Assembly (NCBI RefSeq): GCF_000002595.2
Contig: NC_057020.1
Coordinates: 1,278,547-1,342,546 of the forward strand
Direction of reading: 5' to 3'
Origin: Chlamydomonas reinhardtii
Lineage: Eukaryota; Chlorophyta; Chlorophyceae; Chlamydomonadales; Chlamydomonadaceae
DNA: 64,000 bases
Shown: in pieces, positions 33,004-43,300 of the stretch
Position numbering within the stretch: position 1 is the stretch's first letter
Layout of the letters: each line of letters begins with the position of its first letter
The notes under the pieces: generated by a model
What the model saw: only the letters and a program-made list of their open reading frames with translations
Told to the model about the DNA's origin: nothing
Databases searched by the model: none
Program-made: the position numbers and the translations under genes

Positions 33004-34195
33004 TCAAAGCTTGCGCCACACCCACTCCCAGGGCCACTTTCGCTGCGCCTCCGCCGGCGCCACCACCAGCTCGCGGTATCCGCGCTTGCCGGTGATGTTG
33101 CTCTCCAACCGCCGACCTGTCACGCGCCAGCAGACTTCCGCAACCTTGCCATCTGGGCTGAGGCTGACCACCTCGCCGTTGCCGCCGGGGCCGCCATCCT
33201 GCCCGGCGGCAATCCAGTTGGGGTGTATCCTGTCCCAGTCCGGGCCGCGCCGCACCAGCAGACCCCGGTGCGCGTTGTCGGCCGTGACCACTGCGCCGGG
33301 GATGGGCCTGACGCGCGGCACGCGGATGCCCGGGTACGGCCCGGCGGGCTTCATAGCATGAGCAATCGCATTGTAAATCCACGCTACCGTGTCAGCTAGC
33401 ATGTAAACGAATGTTACAAAAAGGCAAGGTACGAGGAGAAAGAACGCGAACCCTGGGCCACCGCCGCCGCCGGCTCCGGCACCGCCACTGTCTCCTCCGG
33501 CACCTCCCCCACTGCCGCCGCCACCGCTGCTGCCACCCGTGATTGACGGCGCTCCGCCGGCGCCTGAGCGGCAAGTAGCAGGGCCCTGTTGGGCCACGGT
33601 GGCCTGTGGGCGATCAGTCAAGGCAGACGGCGGGGGGCGTTAGCCAGGCGAATGCGGAGTAGTGGCGCGGTGCAGAGGGTTTGTCCAGAGTGCGGCTGTG
33701 CACGTGATCCCCAAATCAGGTAAAGGGGTTTGGCACTGGTGCTGTGTGTGGGCAGTGGCTTGCAGCAGGGCTTACTGCAGGCAGGGCACCGTGCGTGCAT
33801 GATGCGTGTGGCGCTTCAAGTGCGTGTGTTGTCAGGCGGCCGCAAGGGATAACCGGCAGTCGTGCCCAGTCTTAGCAGTCAGCGATTCGCGCCCAACCCC
33901 AATGCACCGCATGCAGCAGCCCCCGGCACACCTGCTGCTGCTCGCTGGGGCGCACGTCGGGGGGAGAGGCAGCAGGCTCTCCGGCGCTCGCCGCCACCCT
34001 CACAGAGGTCCGCCTGGAGGAATAGATTCTCAGAATGTCAATGTCAGCCGCCAGCGGCGCGGCGCAGCGGCTTGCGCGGCCCGCCGCGGCAGCGCCAGGA
34101 ACGGAGGCGGTGCGGTGGGTCGTCGCCGGCTGGGCGGCCCCGCGCGGCCGCAGCAATGCCGGCTGCGCCGAGGCGCTGAGCGCGGCACACAGCAT
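33004..34195 (-). CDS. MIB3: short form lacking the coiled-coil exons
   Basis: Two exons: A 34195-33932 and D 33603-33004; 287 residues. Exon A is nearly the same transit-peptide exon as in MIB1/2. Exon D starts ATVAQQGPATC, has a Gly/Ser linker, a convincing membrane segment (FAFFLLVPCLFVTFVYMLA), then PYPGIRVPR and a MIB/HERC2 domain (VRRGPDWD, GQDGGPGGNGEVV, VCWRVTG, ITGKRGYRELVVAP), ending EAQRKWPWEWVWRKL. The 328-base intron holds no trace of exons B and C, and both phases are 0, so A joins D cleanly. The domain keeps the Gln-Asp-Gly-Gly of canonical MIB/HERC2 sequences better than MIB1/2. Confidence 0.68.
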
Positions 34196-35160
34196 CCCGC
34201 CCTGCGTGTGTGGAGGCGCAGAAACAAGCAACAGGTGGCAGGTATATGTCTCTTCGCACAACAAAGCCGCAGTAAAGTGAACTAGGGTTTCTTTTCCGCC
34301 GAAAGCAGCTGGCTCGCAGACTGTCTGCTGGCTGTAGCCTCGTCGTGCAGGTTAGACCAACAACAACACCCTGAACAGCATGCACCTGCGGATGGCTTGA
34401 GCAGCAGGGACGCCCGCAGCGGCGGCCGGTGAAGCAAGTCTCGAACGTGCCAGAAGCAGCCCAGTCGAAGGCGCTTGATAGCGCACAGCGAACGTGCGTG
34501 GTTCGACGTTTAACTTGCAAGAAGCTCAAGGAGCTGAGAAGCCCTCTGTTGCAGTGGCGTGTCTGCCAAGGTCCCGCCAGACTCCCGTGCGTCACCGTAT
34601 GTCATCCCCGCATCCGATAACCCCTCCGTCACACACAGAGTACACACACGACAAACACGTATGCCTTGTCACCTGCCTAGCTAGTGCTCCGGCATCACCC
34701 GAGCAACAGCAGGCAGACCGCAAGACCCACCGGCAGTTACTTGTTGTCGCCACCCGCTACCTTGTACACTTGCGTTCACGACCGCGCGCCACTTCACGTG
34801 GTGGCCTTACGAAACCCCCCAAAACACGTTGATACAAGTCCGCGCATGCAACGCACTCGCCGCCCGCCTACTTTCCTGTAACCGTCGGCCGCGTACTCGC
34901 CCTGTGCCCGCCTGCACAGTTGTTGGTTGCCCGCCATCCCGTTGCAGGGCCCGACACCTCAACGACGCCTCGCCACCACCGCCACTGCACGTGCCGCCAC
35001 AACCACCCGATCCAAACAACCCGACTGCGCCGCCTCTATCTCCGCCCTACCGACACACATGCAGTTGGCTACCGCCCTATCACCGGCTCAGGTGAAGGGC
35101 CATGCGGGCTCGTGGCAGCTAGCAGCTAGCGTGCAGCTGTATCTGGCAGCAGCTGCAAGG
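34196..35160. other. Upstream flank of MIB3 and 3' flank of MIB4
   Basis: No supported exon. Duplication II begins near 34331. The stretch 34331-34700 is nearly identical to 37261-37637; about 62 bases near 34708-34770 are absent from the second copy. Confidence 0.5.
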
Positions 35161-35565
35161 CTACCACGGCCACCACCGCCAATGCCGCTGCGCCTGCAGT
35201 TCCGCCTGCCTCTGCTCCAGCTTGTGCTTCGCAATCTGGACCTGCGCCGGTGCTACCACCAGCTCGCGCCAGCGCCGCTCGCCGGTAATGAAGCAAGAAA
35301 TGCTGACGCCGGTGGCGCGCCAGGTGACGTGCGCGAACTCGCCACAGGTGCTGACACTTGTGATGATGCCATCGCTGCTGGGGCCGCCGTCCTGCCCGGC
35401 GGCAATCCAGTTGGTGTGTATCCTGTCCCAGTCCGGGCCGCGCCGCACCACCAGCCCCACATGCGCGTTGTCGGCCGTGACCACTGCGCCGGGTACCGGC
35501 CGGGTACGGGGCATGTGCACGTCGGGGTAGGGTCCCCGGAACGCACACTCCACCTCTGGCTCCAC

Positions 35566-35598
<33 letters not shown>

Positions 35599-36559
35599 TG
35601 TTGCTGCTGCCTCTGCCGCAGGCTCCTGCTCCGTGCTCGTGCTCCTGCCGTCACGACCCCCATCCAGCATGCGCTGCTGCTGCTGCTGAGAGGGATCTGG
35701 CGGATGCGTACCACAATCCTGAAGGGTGGCGTGAACGGCGGCATGGAAGGAGGATTGTAGCAACTTGTCGCAGGTAGCGGGCTAAGCAGGCTGAAGGCTA
35801 CAGACAGCAGCAGCATGCCGACAGCTGCTCGATGTCGGGGGAGGATCAGGGTCGGGGCTTGACGCGCATGCCATGTATGGCGAGTGCTGACAGTGCCATG
35901 CTTGACTGTTCCTGTGATCGATGCCGTAAGCCTCCGGCGCACGGCTCAATGACACGGGCCTCACCTCCGGCGGCGGCTGCGGTCCTTGCTCCTGCAGGCT
36001 GCGCCTCCATGCTAGCAGCTCTGACACCTGGCCCTGCACCTCTGACACCTGGCCCTGCAGCTCTGACACCTGGCCCTCCAGGTCGCCCACACGCAGCTGT
36101 AGCGACGCAGCGTCGGACGAGGCGGCGGCCTGCTGACCACTCGCCTGCTGAGCGGCAGGCGGCAAGACGCAACGGCGCGCGGTCTCAGGGTCTCCGTGCG
36201 GCTTGTAAACATCCTTGCAACCCCCATTGCGAACCCACCTGCTCCTCGCTAGGGCGGCGGCAGTCGGGGCCAGGGGCGGGCTCCTCGGCGCCCGCCTTTG
36301 CCTGGACAGCACCCCGGCTGGCGGCAGTGCTGCTCCATGTGCTGCGCCTGGGAGCTGCTGCCACAGGGCAACAGCGGCCGCGGCGGCCCGCGGCAGCAGC
36401 AGGAGCGATGGTGCGAGCCGCGGTCGCCGCCTGAATGCTCCCGCGCGTGCACCGCTGCTGCAGCCCAAGCAATGCCAGCCACGCTGGACCGCTCCGCGTG
36501 GCACAGCGCATCCTGCGCATATGCAAGGAAAAGCACAAAGGAGAAATAGCAAGGAGCAA
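35161..36559 (-). CDS. MIB4: transit peptide, expanded coiled coil, MIB/HERC2 domain
   Basis: Exons: A 36559-36239, C 36147-35965, D 35781-35161; 374 residues. Exon A is Arg/Ala-rich and ends PDCRRPSEEQ, parallel to PDVRPSEQQQ in MIB1-3. Exon C is a coiled coil with three heptads QVSELQG, QVSEVQG, QVSELLA. Exon D has Gln-rich and Glu-Pro repeats, then VVRRGPDWD, GQDGGPSSDGII, VTWRATG, ITGERRWRELVVAP, and a charged helix (VQIAKHKLEQRQAEL). The acceptor used for exon D of MIB5 reads CAT instead of CAG here, and the membrane segment is in another frame. The next in-phase acceptor (35783-35782) skips that segment. So MIB4 either makes a soluble form or is being lost. Confidence 0.58.
36019..36081. 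repeat. Three 21-bp repeats encoding coiled-coil heptads of MIB4
   Basis: Three consecutive 21-base units in exon C of MIB4, each coding one heptad (QVSExxx). MIB5 has a single unit, so MIB4 gained two or MIB5 lost two. Confidence 0.85.
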
Positions 36560-38054
36560 GGACTACAATTGACGGCGCCGGTTTTCCCGCCAAGCAACGT
36601 TGCCTGCGCCCCGGCGCCCACAGTGACGACCGCTTGCCTCAGACAGCCGCGCAACAAAACATACCTTCAAGCGAAAAACCTTGAGCGAAGGACAGACGCG
36701 GCCAGAGGCGGTATGGGAGCCGGTCGGCGGAGAGGGCTATTGGCTTCTGGCAGCCGTGCAGCAGCAAGCACGGTCGTTCTGCGTGGGTCAGCTTCGCGGA
36801 GCATAATCTTAAAGACGTTGCAAGTAGCGGTCTTCCTCGGCAGGCTCATCAGCAAGATTGTGTCTTCAGCACGCATGCATCGGTACCGGCAACCCCGAAC
36901 TCGACGCCTCAACTCACAGTCACCCGCACCGCAAACTAGCTACTTCGCCTTGCAAATTTGCGTCAACCCATGACAGCTTATCACAATGCCGCTACGCACG
37001 CAACAGGGCTCACCACGTCTCAGTGCAGGAACTTCAGGGTCCGCATGGAACCTTATCCCCAGCGAACACACCAACCCCACACAGCTCCTCCCACAGGGCC
37101 GGCTCCAAGCCTGCCGCGCACCACCCCGCCGCCCACTACCCACACGCAGCACACAGAAACCCTAGCTGCCCTCACATGCCCCCACCCACTAAGACGACGC
37201 AACGGACAAGCTGGACAGCTTCTGCCCAGCTGCCTCCGCGGCCGCTCGCGTTTTGTCTGGCTGTAGCCTCGTCGTGCAGGTTAGACCAACAACAACACCC
37301 CTGAACAATACGCACCTGCGGATGGCTTGAGCAGCAGGGACGCCCGCAGCGGCGGCCGGTGAAGCAAGTCTCGAACGTGCCAGAAGCAGCCCAGTCGAAG
37401 GCGCTTGATAGCGCACAGCGAACGTGCGTGGTTCGACGTTTAACTTGCAAGAAGCTCAAGGAGCTGAGAAGCCCTCTGTTGCAGTGGTGTGTCTGCCAAG
37501 GTCCCGCCAGACTCCCGTGCGTCACCGTATGTCATCCCCGCATCCGATAACCCCTCCGTCACACACAGAGTACACACACGACAAACACGTATGCCTTGTC
37601 ACCTGCCTAGCTAGTGCTCCGGCATCACCCGAGCAACAGGTGCGTTCACGACCGCGCGCCACTTCTCAAGTGTCGTGTCCTTACTAACCCCCCCCCCATA
37701 CCACGCTTTAAACACGTCCGCGCAACGCACTAGCCACCCGCCTACTTTCCTGTAACCGTCGGCCGCGTACTCGCCCTGTGCCCGCCTGCACAGTTTCTCC
37801 TGATGTTACCGCCCATTTAGTTGCGCGCCATCCCGTTGCAGGGCCCGACACCTCAACGACGCCTCGCCACCACCGCCACCGCACGTGCCGCCACAACCAC
37901 TTGATCCAAACAACCCGACTGCACCGCCTCTATCTCCGCCCTACCGACACACATGCAGTTGGCTACCGCCCTATCACCGGCTCAGGTGAAGGGCCATGCG
38001 GGCTCGTGGCAGCTAGCAGCTAGCGTGCAGCTGTAGCTGGCAGCAGCTGCAAGG
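36560..38054. other. Upstream flank of MIB4, kinase stub, and 3' flank of MIB5
   Basis: It contains the MIB4 promoter region (36560-37035), the kinase 3' stub (37045-37245), the junction of duplication II (near 37250) and the second copy of the flanking repeat. No complete gene. Confidence 0.55.
37045..37245 (-). pseudogene. Stub of the glutamate kinase B 3' end
   Basis: The 201 bases match 40183-40383 with few changes, including the last 19 codons and stop of kinase B (stop at 37189-37191) and its 3' UTR. Similarity ends in CCGCGGCCGC at 37236-37245. No kinase domain is attached. Confidence 0.85.
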
Positions 38055-38459
38055 CTACCACGGCCACCACCGCCACCGTTGCTGCGCCCGCACCTCCACC
38101 TGCCTCTGCTCCAGCTTGTGCTTTGCAATCTGGACCTCCGCCGGTGCTACCACCAGATCGCGCCAACGCCTCTCGCCGGTAATGAAGTAAGAATTGCTAA
38201 CGCCGGTGGCGCGCCAGGTGACGTGCGCGAACTCGCCACAGGTGCTGACACTTGTGATGATGCCATCGCTGCCTGGGCCGCCGTCCTGCCCGGCGGCAAT
38301 CCAGTTCGGTTTCCTGCTGTCCCAGTCCGGGCCGCGCCGCACCACCAGCCCCACATGCGCGTTGTCGGCCGTGACCACTGCGCCGGGTACCGGCCGGGTA
38401 CGGGGCATGTGCACGTCGGGGTAGGGGCCCCGAAACGCACACTCCACCTCTGGCTCCAC

Positions 38460-38492
<33 letters not shown>

Positions 38493-39417
38493 TGTTGCTG
38501 CTGCCTCTGCCGCAGGCTCCTGCTCCTTGCTCGTGCTCCTGCCGTCACGACCCCCATCCAGCATGCGCTGCTGCTGCTGCTGGGAGGGCTCTGGCCGATG
38601 CGTACCACAATCCTGGAGGGTGGCGTGAATGGCGGTACGGTATGCGGAAGGAGGATTGTAGCAACTTGTCGCAGGTAGCGGGCTAAGCAGGCTGAAGGCT
38701 ACAGACAGCAGCAGCATGCCGACAGCTGCTCGATGTCGGGGGAGGATCAGGGTCGGGGCTTGACGCGCATGCCATGTATGGCGAGTGCCGACAGTGCCCT
38801 GCTTGACTGTTCCTGTGATCGATGCCGTAAGCCTCCGGCGCACGGCTCAATGACACGCGCCTCACCTCCGGCGGCGGCTGCGGTCCTTGCTCCTGCAGGC
38901 TGCGCCTCCATGCTAGCAGCTCTGACACCTGGCCCTCCAGGTCGCCCACACGCAGCTGTAGCGACGCAGCGTCGGACGAGGCGGCGGCCTGCTGACCACT
39001 TGCCTGCTGAGCGGCAGGTGGCAAGACGCAACGGCGCGCGGTCTCAGGGTCTCCGTGTTCGGCTTTTAATCATCCTTGCAACCCCCATTGCGAACCCACC
39101 TGCTCCTCGCTAGGGCGGCGGCAGTCGGGGCCAGGGGCGGGCTCCTCGGCGCCCGCCTTTGCCTGGACAGCACCCCGGCTGGCGGTGCTGCTCCACGTGC
39201 TGCGCCTGGGAGCTGCTGCCACAGGGCAACAGCGGCCGCGGCGGCCCGCGGCAGCAGCAGGAGCGATGGTGCGAGCCGCGGTCGCCGCCTGAATGCTCCC
39301 GCGCGTGCACCGCTGCTGCAGCCCAAGCAATGCCAGCCGCGCCGGACCGCTCTGCGTGGCGCAGCGCATCCTGCGCATATGCAAGGAAAAGCACAAGGGA
39401 GAAATAGCAAGGAGCAA
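38055..39417 (-). CDS. MIB5: transit peptide, short coiled coil, membrane segment, MIB/HERC2 domain
   Basis: Exons: A 39417-39100, C 39006-38866, D 38798-38055; 400 residues. Exon A matches MIB4. Exon C keeps LQLRVGDLEGQVSELLAW, a single heptad. Exon D is one open frame holding a hydrophobic segment (AAVGMLLLSVAFSLLSPL), a Gln-rich and Glu-Pro repeat linker, and the MIB/HERC2 domain (VVRRGPDWDS, GQDGGPGSDGII, VTWRATG, ITGERRWRDLVVAP). It ends in a charged helix and RWRWWPW. In RRGPDWDSRKPNW the residues after Trp-Asp differ from the IHTNW of MIB4. It is the most complete of the two-copy class. Confidence 0.68.
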
Positions 39418-40326
39418 GGACTACAATTGACGGCGCCGGTTTTCCCGCCAAGCAACGTTGCCTGCGCCCCGGCGCCCACAGTGATGACCGCTTGCCTCAG
39501 ACAGCCGCGCAACAAAACATACCTTAAGTGAAAAACCTTGAGCGAAGGACAGACGCGGCCAGAGGTGGTATGGGAGCCGGTCGGCGGAGAGGGCTATTGG
39601 CTTCTGGCAGCCGTGCAGCAGCAAGCACGGTCGTTTGCGTGGGTCAGCTTCACGGAGCATAATCTTAAAGACGTTGCAAGTAGCGGTCTTCCTCGGCAGG
39701 CTCATCAGCAAGATTGTGTCTTCAGCACGCATGCATCGGTACCGGCAACCCCGAATTCGACGCCTCGTGACGCCTCAACTCCCACTCACCCGCACCGCAA
39801 ACTAGCTAGTTCGCCTTGCAAATTTGCGTCAACCCATGACAGCTTATCACAATGCCGCTACGCACGCAACAGGGCTCACCACGTCTCAGTGCAGCAACTT
39901 CATGTGCTAGCCCGCATATGCACACATGGTATACCACACGGCAGCAGCACGCCCATGTCACGCCCCAAAGGTGGCCGCCCTGTCTGGGCCACGGTCTGAG
40001 CCGCGTCTATATGGGTAGTATGGGCTGAGGCTAATCTCATGAGCTAATCTAGAAACCACGTGATTCAGGTCGGTCACAGTTACGAGTCAAGGCAGGCACA
40101 CACCCGCATGCAACCGCAATCCAGAAGGCGCCGCAGCAGCGCTTTAAGCAACCCATTCAGCAGTCATCCAGCCCCATTTCGTATGGAACCTTATCCCCAG
40201 CGAACACACCAACCCCACACAGCTCCTCCCACAGGGCCGGCTCCAAGCCTGCCGCGCACCACCCCGCCGCCCACTACCCACACGCCACACACAGAAACCC
40301 TAGCTGCCCTCACATGCCCCCACCCA
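39418..40326. other. Upstream flank of MIB5 and 3' flank of kinase B
   Basis: No supported exon. 39903-40182 has no counterpart in the equivalent flank of MIB4, where 8 unrelated bases stand instead. No target-site duplication or inverted repeat was found at its ends. Confidence 0.55.
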
Positions 40327-43300
40327 CTAAGACGACGCAACGGACAAGCTGGACAGCTTCTGCCCAGCTGCCTCCGCGGCCGCCGCGTTGGCTGCCTGCA
40401 CATCCAGTGCCGCGCTGCTGCCGTTGGCGACCGAGTTGGCGCCGCTGGGGGTTGCGGAGGCGGAGGCGGAGGCGCCCGTGAGGTCCTCGTCGCTGTCCAT
40501 CTCGCTCGACAGCAGCACCAGGTTTTCCCTGAGGCAAAGCACAAGCGGACCAGGGTTCCAGGTTGGAATTACAGGCATGACATGTGAAACAATGGCGGAA
40601 ATGAAGAGCCGCAGCAAGCACACCAACGTTGGATTGGGACTAGATGCAGGATTCACAGTTCACTGATTGGTCGGCGCCCAACACGAGCCGCCGCCAACCC
40701 ATTACCACCTAGACCGCTGCACGGCTGCACGCGCGGGCCGCACGCCCCTAACGCCTCATTCAGCATCAGACGACGGAAGGCCTACAATGCCCAACCCCGC
40801 ACCAACCCCGCCACCTGACGCCGCCGCCACCCCTCATGCCCCTCCACTCCGTGCGCCGCAACCACACACGCACGTCCCGCCCCCTACACCCGAGCCCTAC
40901 AACCCCCTCATGCCCTGCTCACCGGTGCACCACCTCCTCCATGGTGGGGAAGCCCAGCTGCTCCGCCACCGGGTGCGTGGCGTGGTGGTGGCCGCCGCCC
41001 TCCTTGTGCCCCTGCCCGTGCGCGTGCCCGTGCCCGTGCACCGCCGCCACCTCCTCCGTGCTGAAGTTGACCAGGCCGCGGCCCAGCTCCACACCGCTGC
41101 TGTCACACAGCGACACGCAGTCCTGAAGGGGTGAGGGAGTGAGGGAGTGAGGCAGGCAAGGTGGAAAAAAGGGATGTGTGGGCACGGCGGTGGTGGGCGA
41201 GTGATGGGAGAGGTTAGGGCCAGAGGTCAGACAATCTGGGTCGGAATGCGTGTCGGCTGGTGGGGTGCTTCTTGCACCCACGCTGCTCCCCTACTTCGTG
41301 TCCAGCTAGACCGACGCAGCACCTCAGACTTGATTGCCCCGCCCGTTCTCTGGACTCCTGCGACCCAGCGAGTATGAAACTGTGCAGCAGCTCAGGGACC
41401 CAGGCTCACTTGCGCATGGAAGTCGCCTGTGACCTTGGTGATGCCCGCTGCGAACAGCGACTTGTGCTTGTCGCGCACCGCCCGCACCGCGCCCGCGTCC
41501 AGCCACAGCTGCCCGCGCACCGGCACGGACAGGATCCAGCGCTTGCGGCCCTTGAGGCTGTGAGGCAGCGGGAAGAACTTGGTGCCCAGCTTGGGCTCGC
41601 CCTGGGGGAGGGGGAGGGGGGTGGCGGCAGGTGGGAGGGTGGGTGGGTGAGTGCGGTGAGATTTGGAGGAATGAGCAGGCAGGGTGGGAAACCATAGCAC
41701 CGTTCCATAGCAGGCGGTCAGCATGGTTCCTGGGTGAGCAAGTGCCGGCAGCAGCAGTAGCACACACGCCGCACAGCCCGGTCAACCCGGGCTCGTGCGC
41801 ACCTTGACTATCCGTACGATGTTCTCTGGCGCGGTGCTGTTGCAGATGACCATGGTGCAGCCCGCCGCCGTGGCGATGCGGCCGGCGGTGAGCTTGGTGG
41901 CCATGCCGCCCGTGCCCCACTGCGTGCCGCGCGTGCTGGTGTCGGCGGTAAGGCGCGAGATGTCCTCCACCTCGTAGATGGGCGTGGCGTTGGGATCGTC
42001 CTTGGGATTGGCTGCGGGGGAAGGAAAGCAAACGCGGGCTAGGCCGCCAGCCCACGACCTCGACAATCTGGCCCAAGTTAAACGTGCGCCTTCCTGCTGT
42101 CTCGCGCCATCCATGGGTACCGCACCCCCTGGCCACCCCGCAGCCCCGGGCCCACTGAGCCCCTTGGCTAACATGCTGCCACCGGCATTCCCACGCCCTA
42201 TGCACCCGCAGCCCCTTCCCCTCCTTTCTCACCCGTGTAGAGGCAGTCCACGTCTGTGAGCAGGAACAGCCAGTCCGCCTGCACCAGCGCCGCCACCTGC
42301 GCAGACAGCGTGTCGTTGTCGCCGAAGCGCAGCTCCTGAACCGCCACCGTGTCCTGTGCGGGAGGCGCAAAAAAGTGTGGACGGTTATGTTCCTTTCAAT
42401 CACCTGCCATCAACAGCATGTGGCCTGCCACCAGCACGTTCTGGCAATTACGTCTTGCTGCCGTTGGCCCTGCCGCGTCCTAGCCTTAACCTAGCCGGCT
42501 CCACACCCTATTTTGACCCCGTTCCAAACCCCAACCCGCCCAAACCTCGCCCCGCCCCGCCTCGCGCCGCGCCGCCGCTCACATTCTCATTGACCACGGG
42601 GATGACGCCGTACGCGAGCAGCTCCGTAAAGGTGTTGCGCGCGTTGAGGTACTGGGAGCGGTTCGCCAGGTTGTCCAGGGTCAGGAGCACCTGGGCGCAC
42701 GTCTGTGTGTGTGTGTGTGTGTGTATGCATGGGGTTGCAGTGGGAGGGCGCGAGGGAGGGAAACGTCAGGAGGCGGAGGAGGCAGAAGGACGCGGGTGGT
42801 GGCAACGGTGACAAGACCGGGATCCAGGATCCAGAGGTCGCCCCGGCACCAGTGCCCTGCTCCTGCATGCTTCCCTGGATCCGGCAACCCACATTGTCCA
42901 GGAGCCTGACCGGCACATCCACGCGGGCCTATGCCCCCCATGAGTTTGGTTTAGTTTGGGCTGGTATCTATAACCCCCCCCCATCAATCGGCGTGGCTTG
43001 CCCCGCCCCCGTCCGCCTGGTCCCGCCATCGCCTCTCCACCACCCGATGCCACCCGGCACCCACCAGCCCCAGGGCCGCCAAGAAGTCCTCATAGAACTT
43101 CATGAGGTGGACCTGCAGACATCGCAGGGTGTGTGGGGCGCGGATGCGGTGAGGAGGTGTGATACAAGGGACGTCCTTGCATGGCTAGCCCAGCCCTACA
43201 GGGGCCCTGGCCCTGGCCCTGGCCCACCGCTCAACGGCACAGTGCTCAAAAGCAACCTGCGCGCCACGCACTACTCGCTCGGCCACCCTCCTGACGGCAC

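Larger units (their letters stand above)
29917..34195. repeat. Tandem duplication I, copy 2 (MIB2 plus MIB3)
   Basis: The second copy of the MIB four-exon gene plus upstream flank (29917 to about 33190), continuing into a complete MIB3 (33004-34195). This suggests a MIB2-MIB3 pair was the template and the left copy lost most of its MIB3. Confidence 0.7.
34331..37245. repeat. Tandem duplication II, copy 1 (MIB4 plus kinase-gene stub)
   Basis: Near-identical to 37261-40383. It contains MIB4 and, at its right end, a copy of the 3' tip of the glutamate kinase B gene (37045-37245). The junction with copy 2 lies between 37246 and 37260. Confidence 0.85.
37261..40383. repeat. Tandem duplication II, copy 2 (MIB5 plus kinase B 3' end)
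   Basis: Second copy of the unit at 34331-37245. It differs by a 280-base stretch (39903-40182) missing from copy 1, by the loss of two coiled-coil heptads, and by small indels. Confidence 0.85.
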
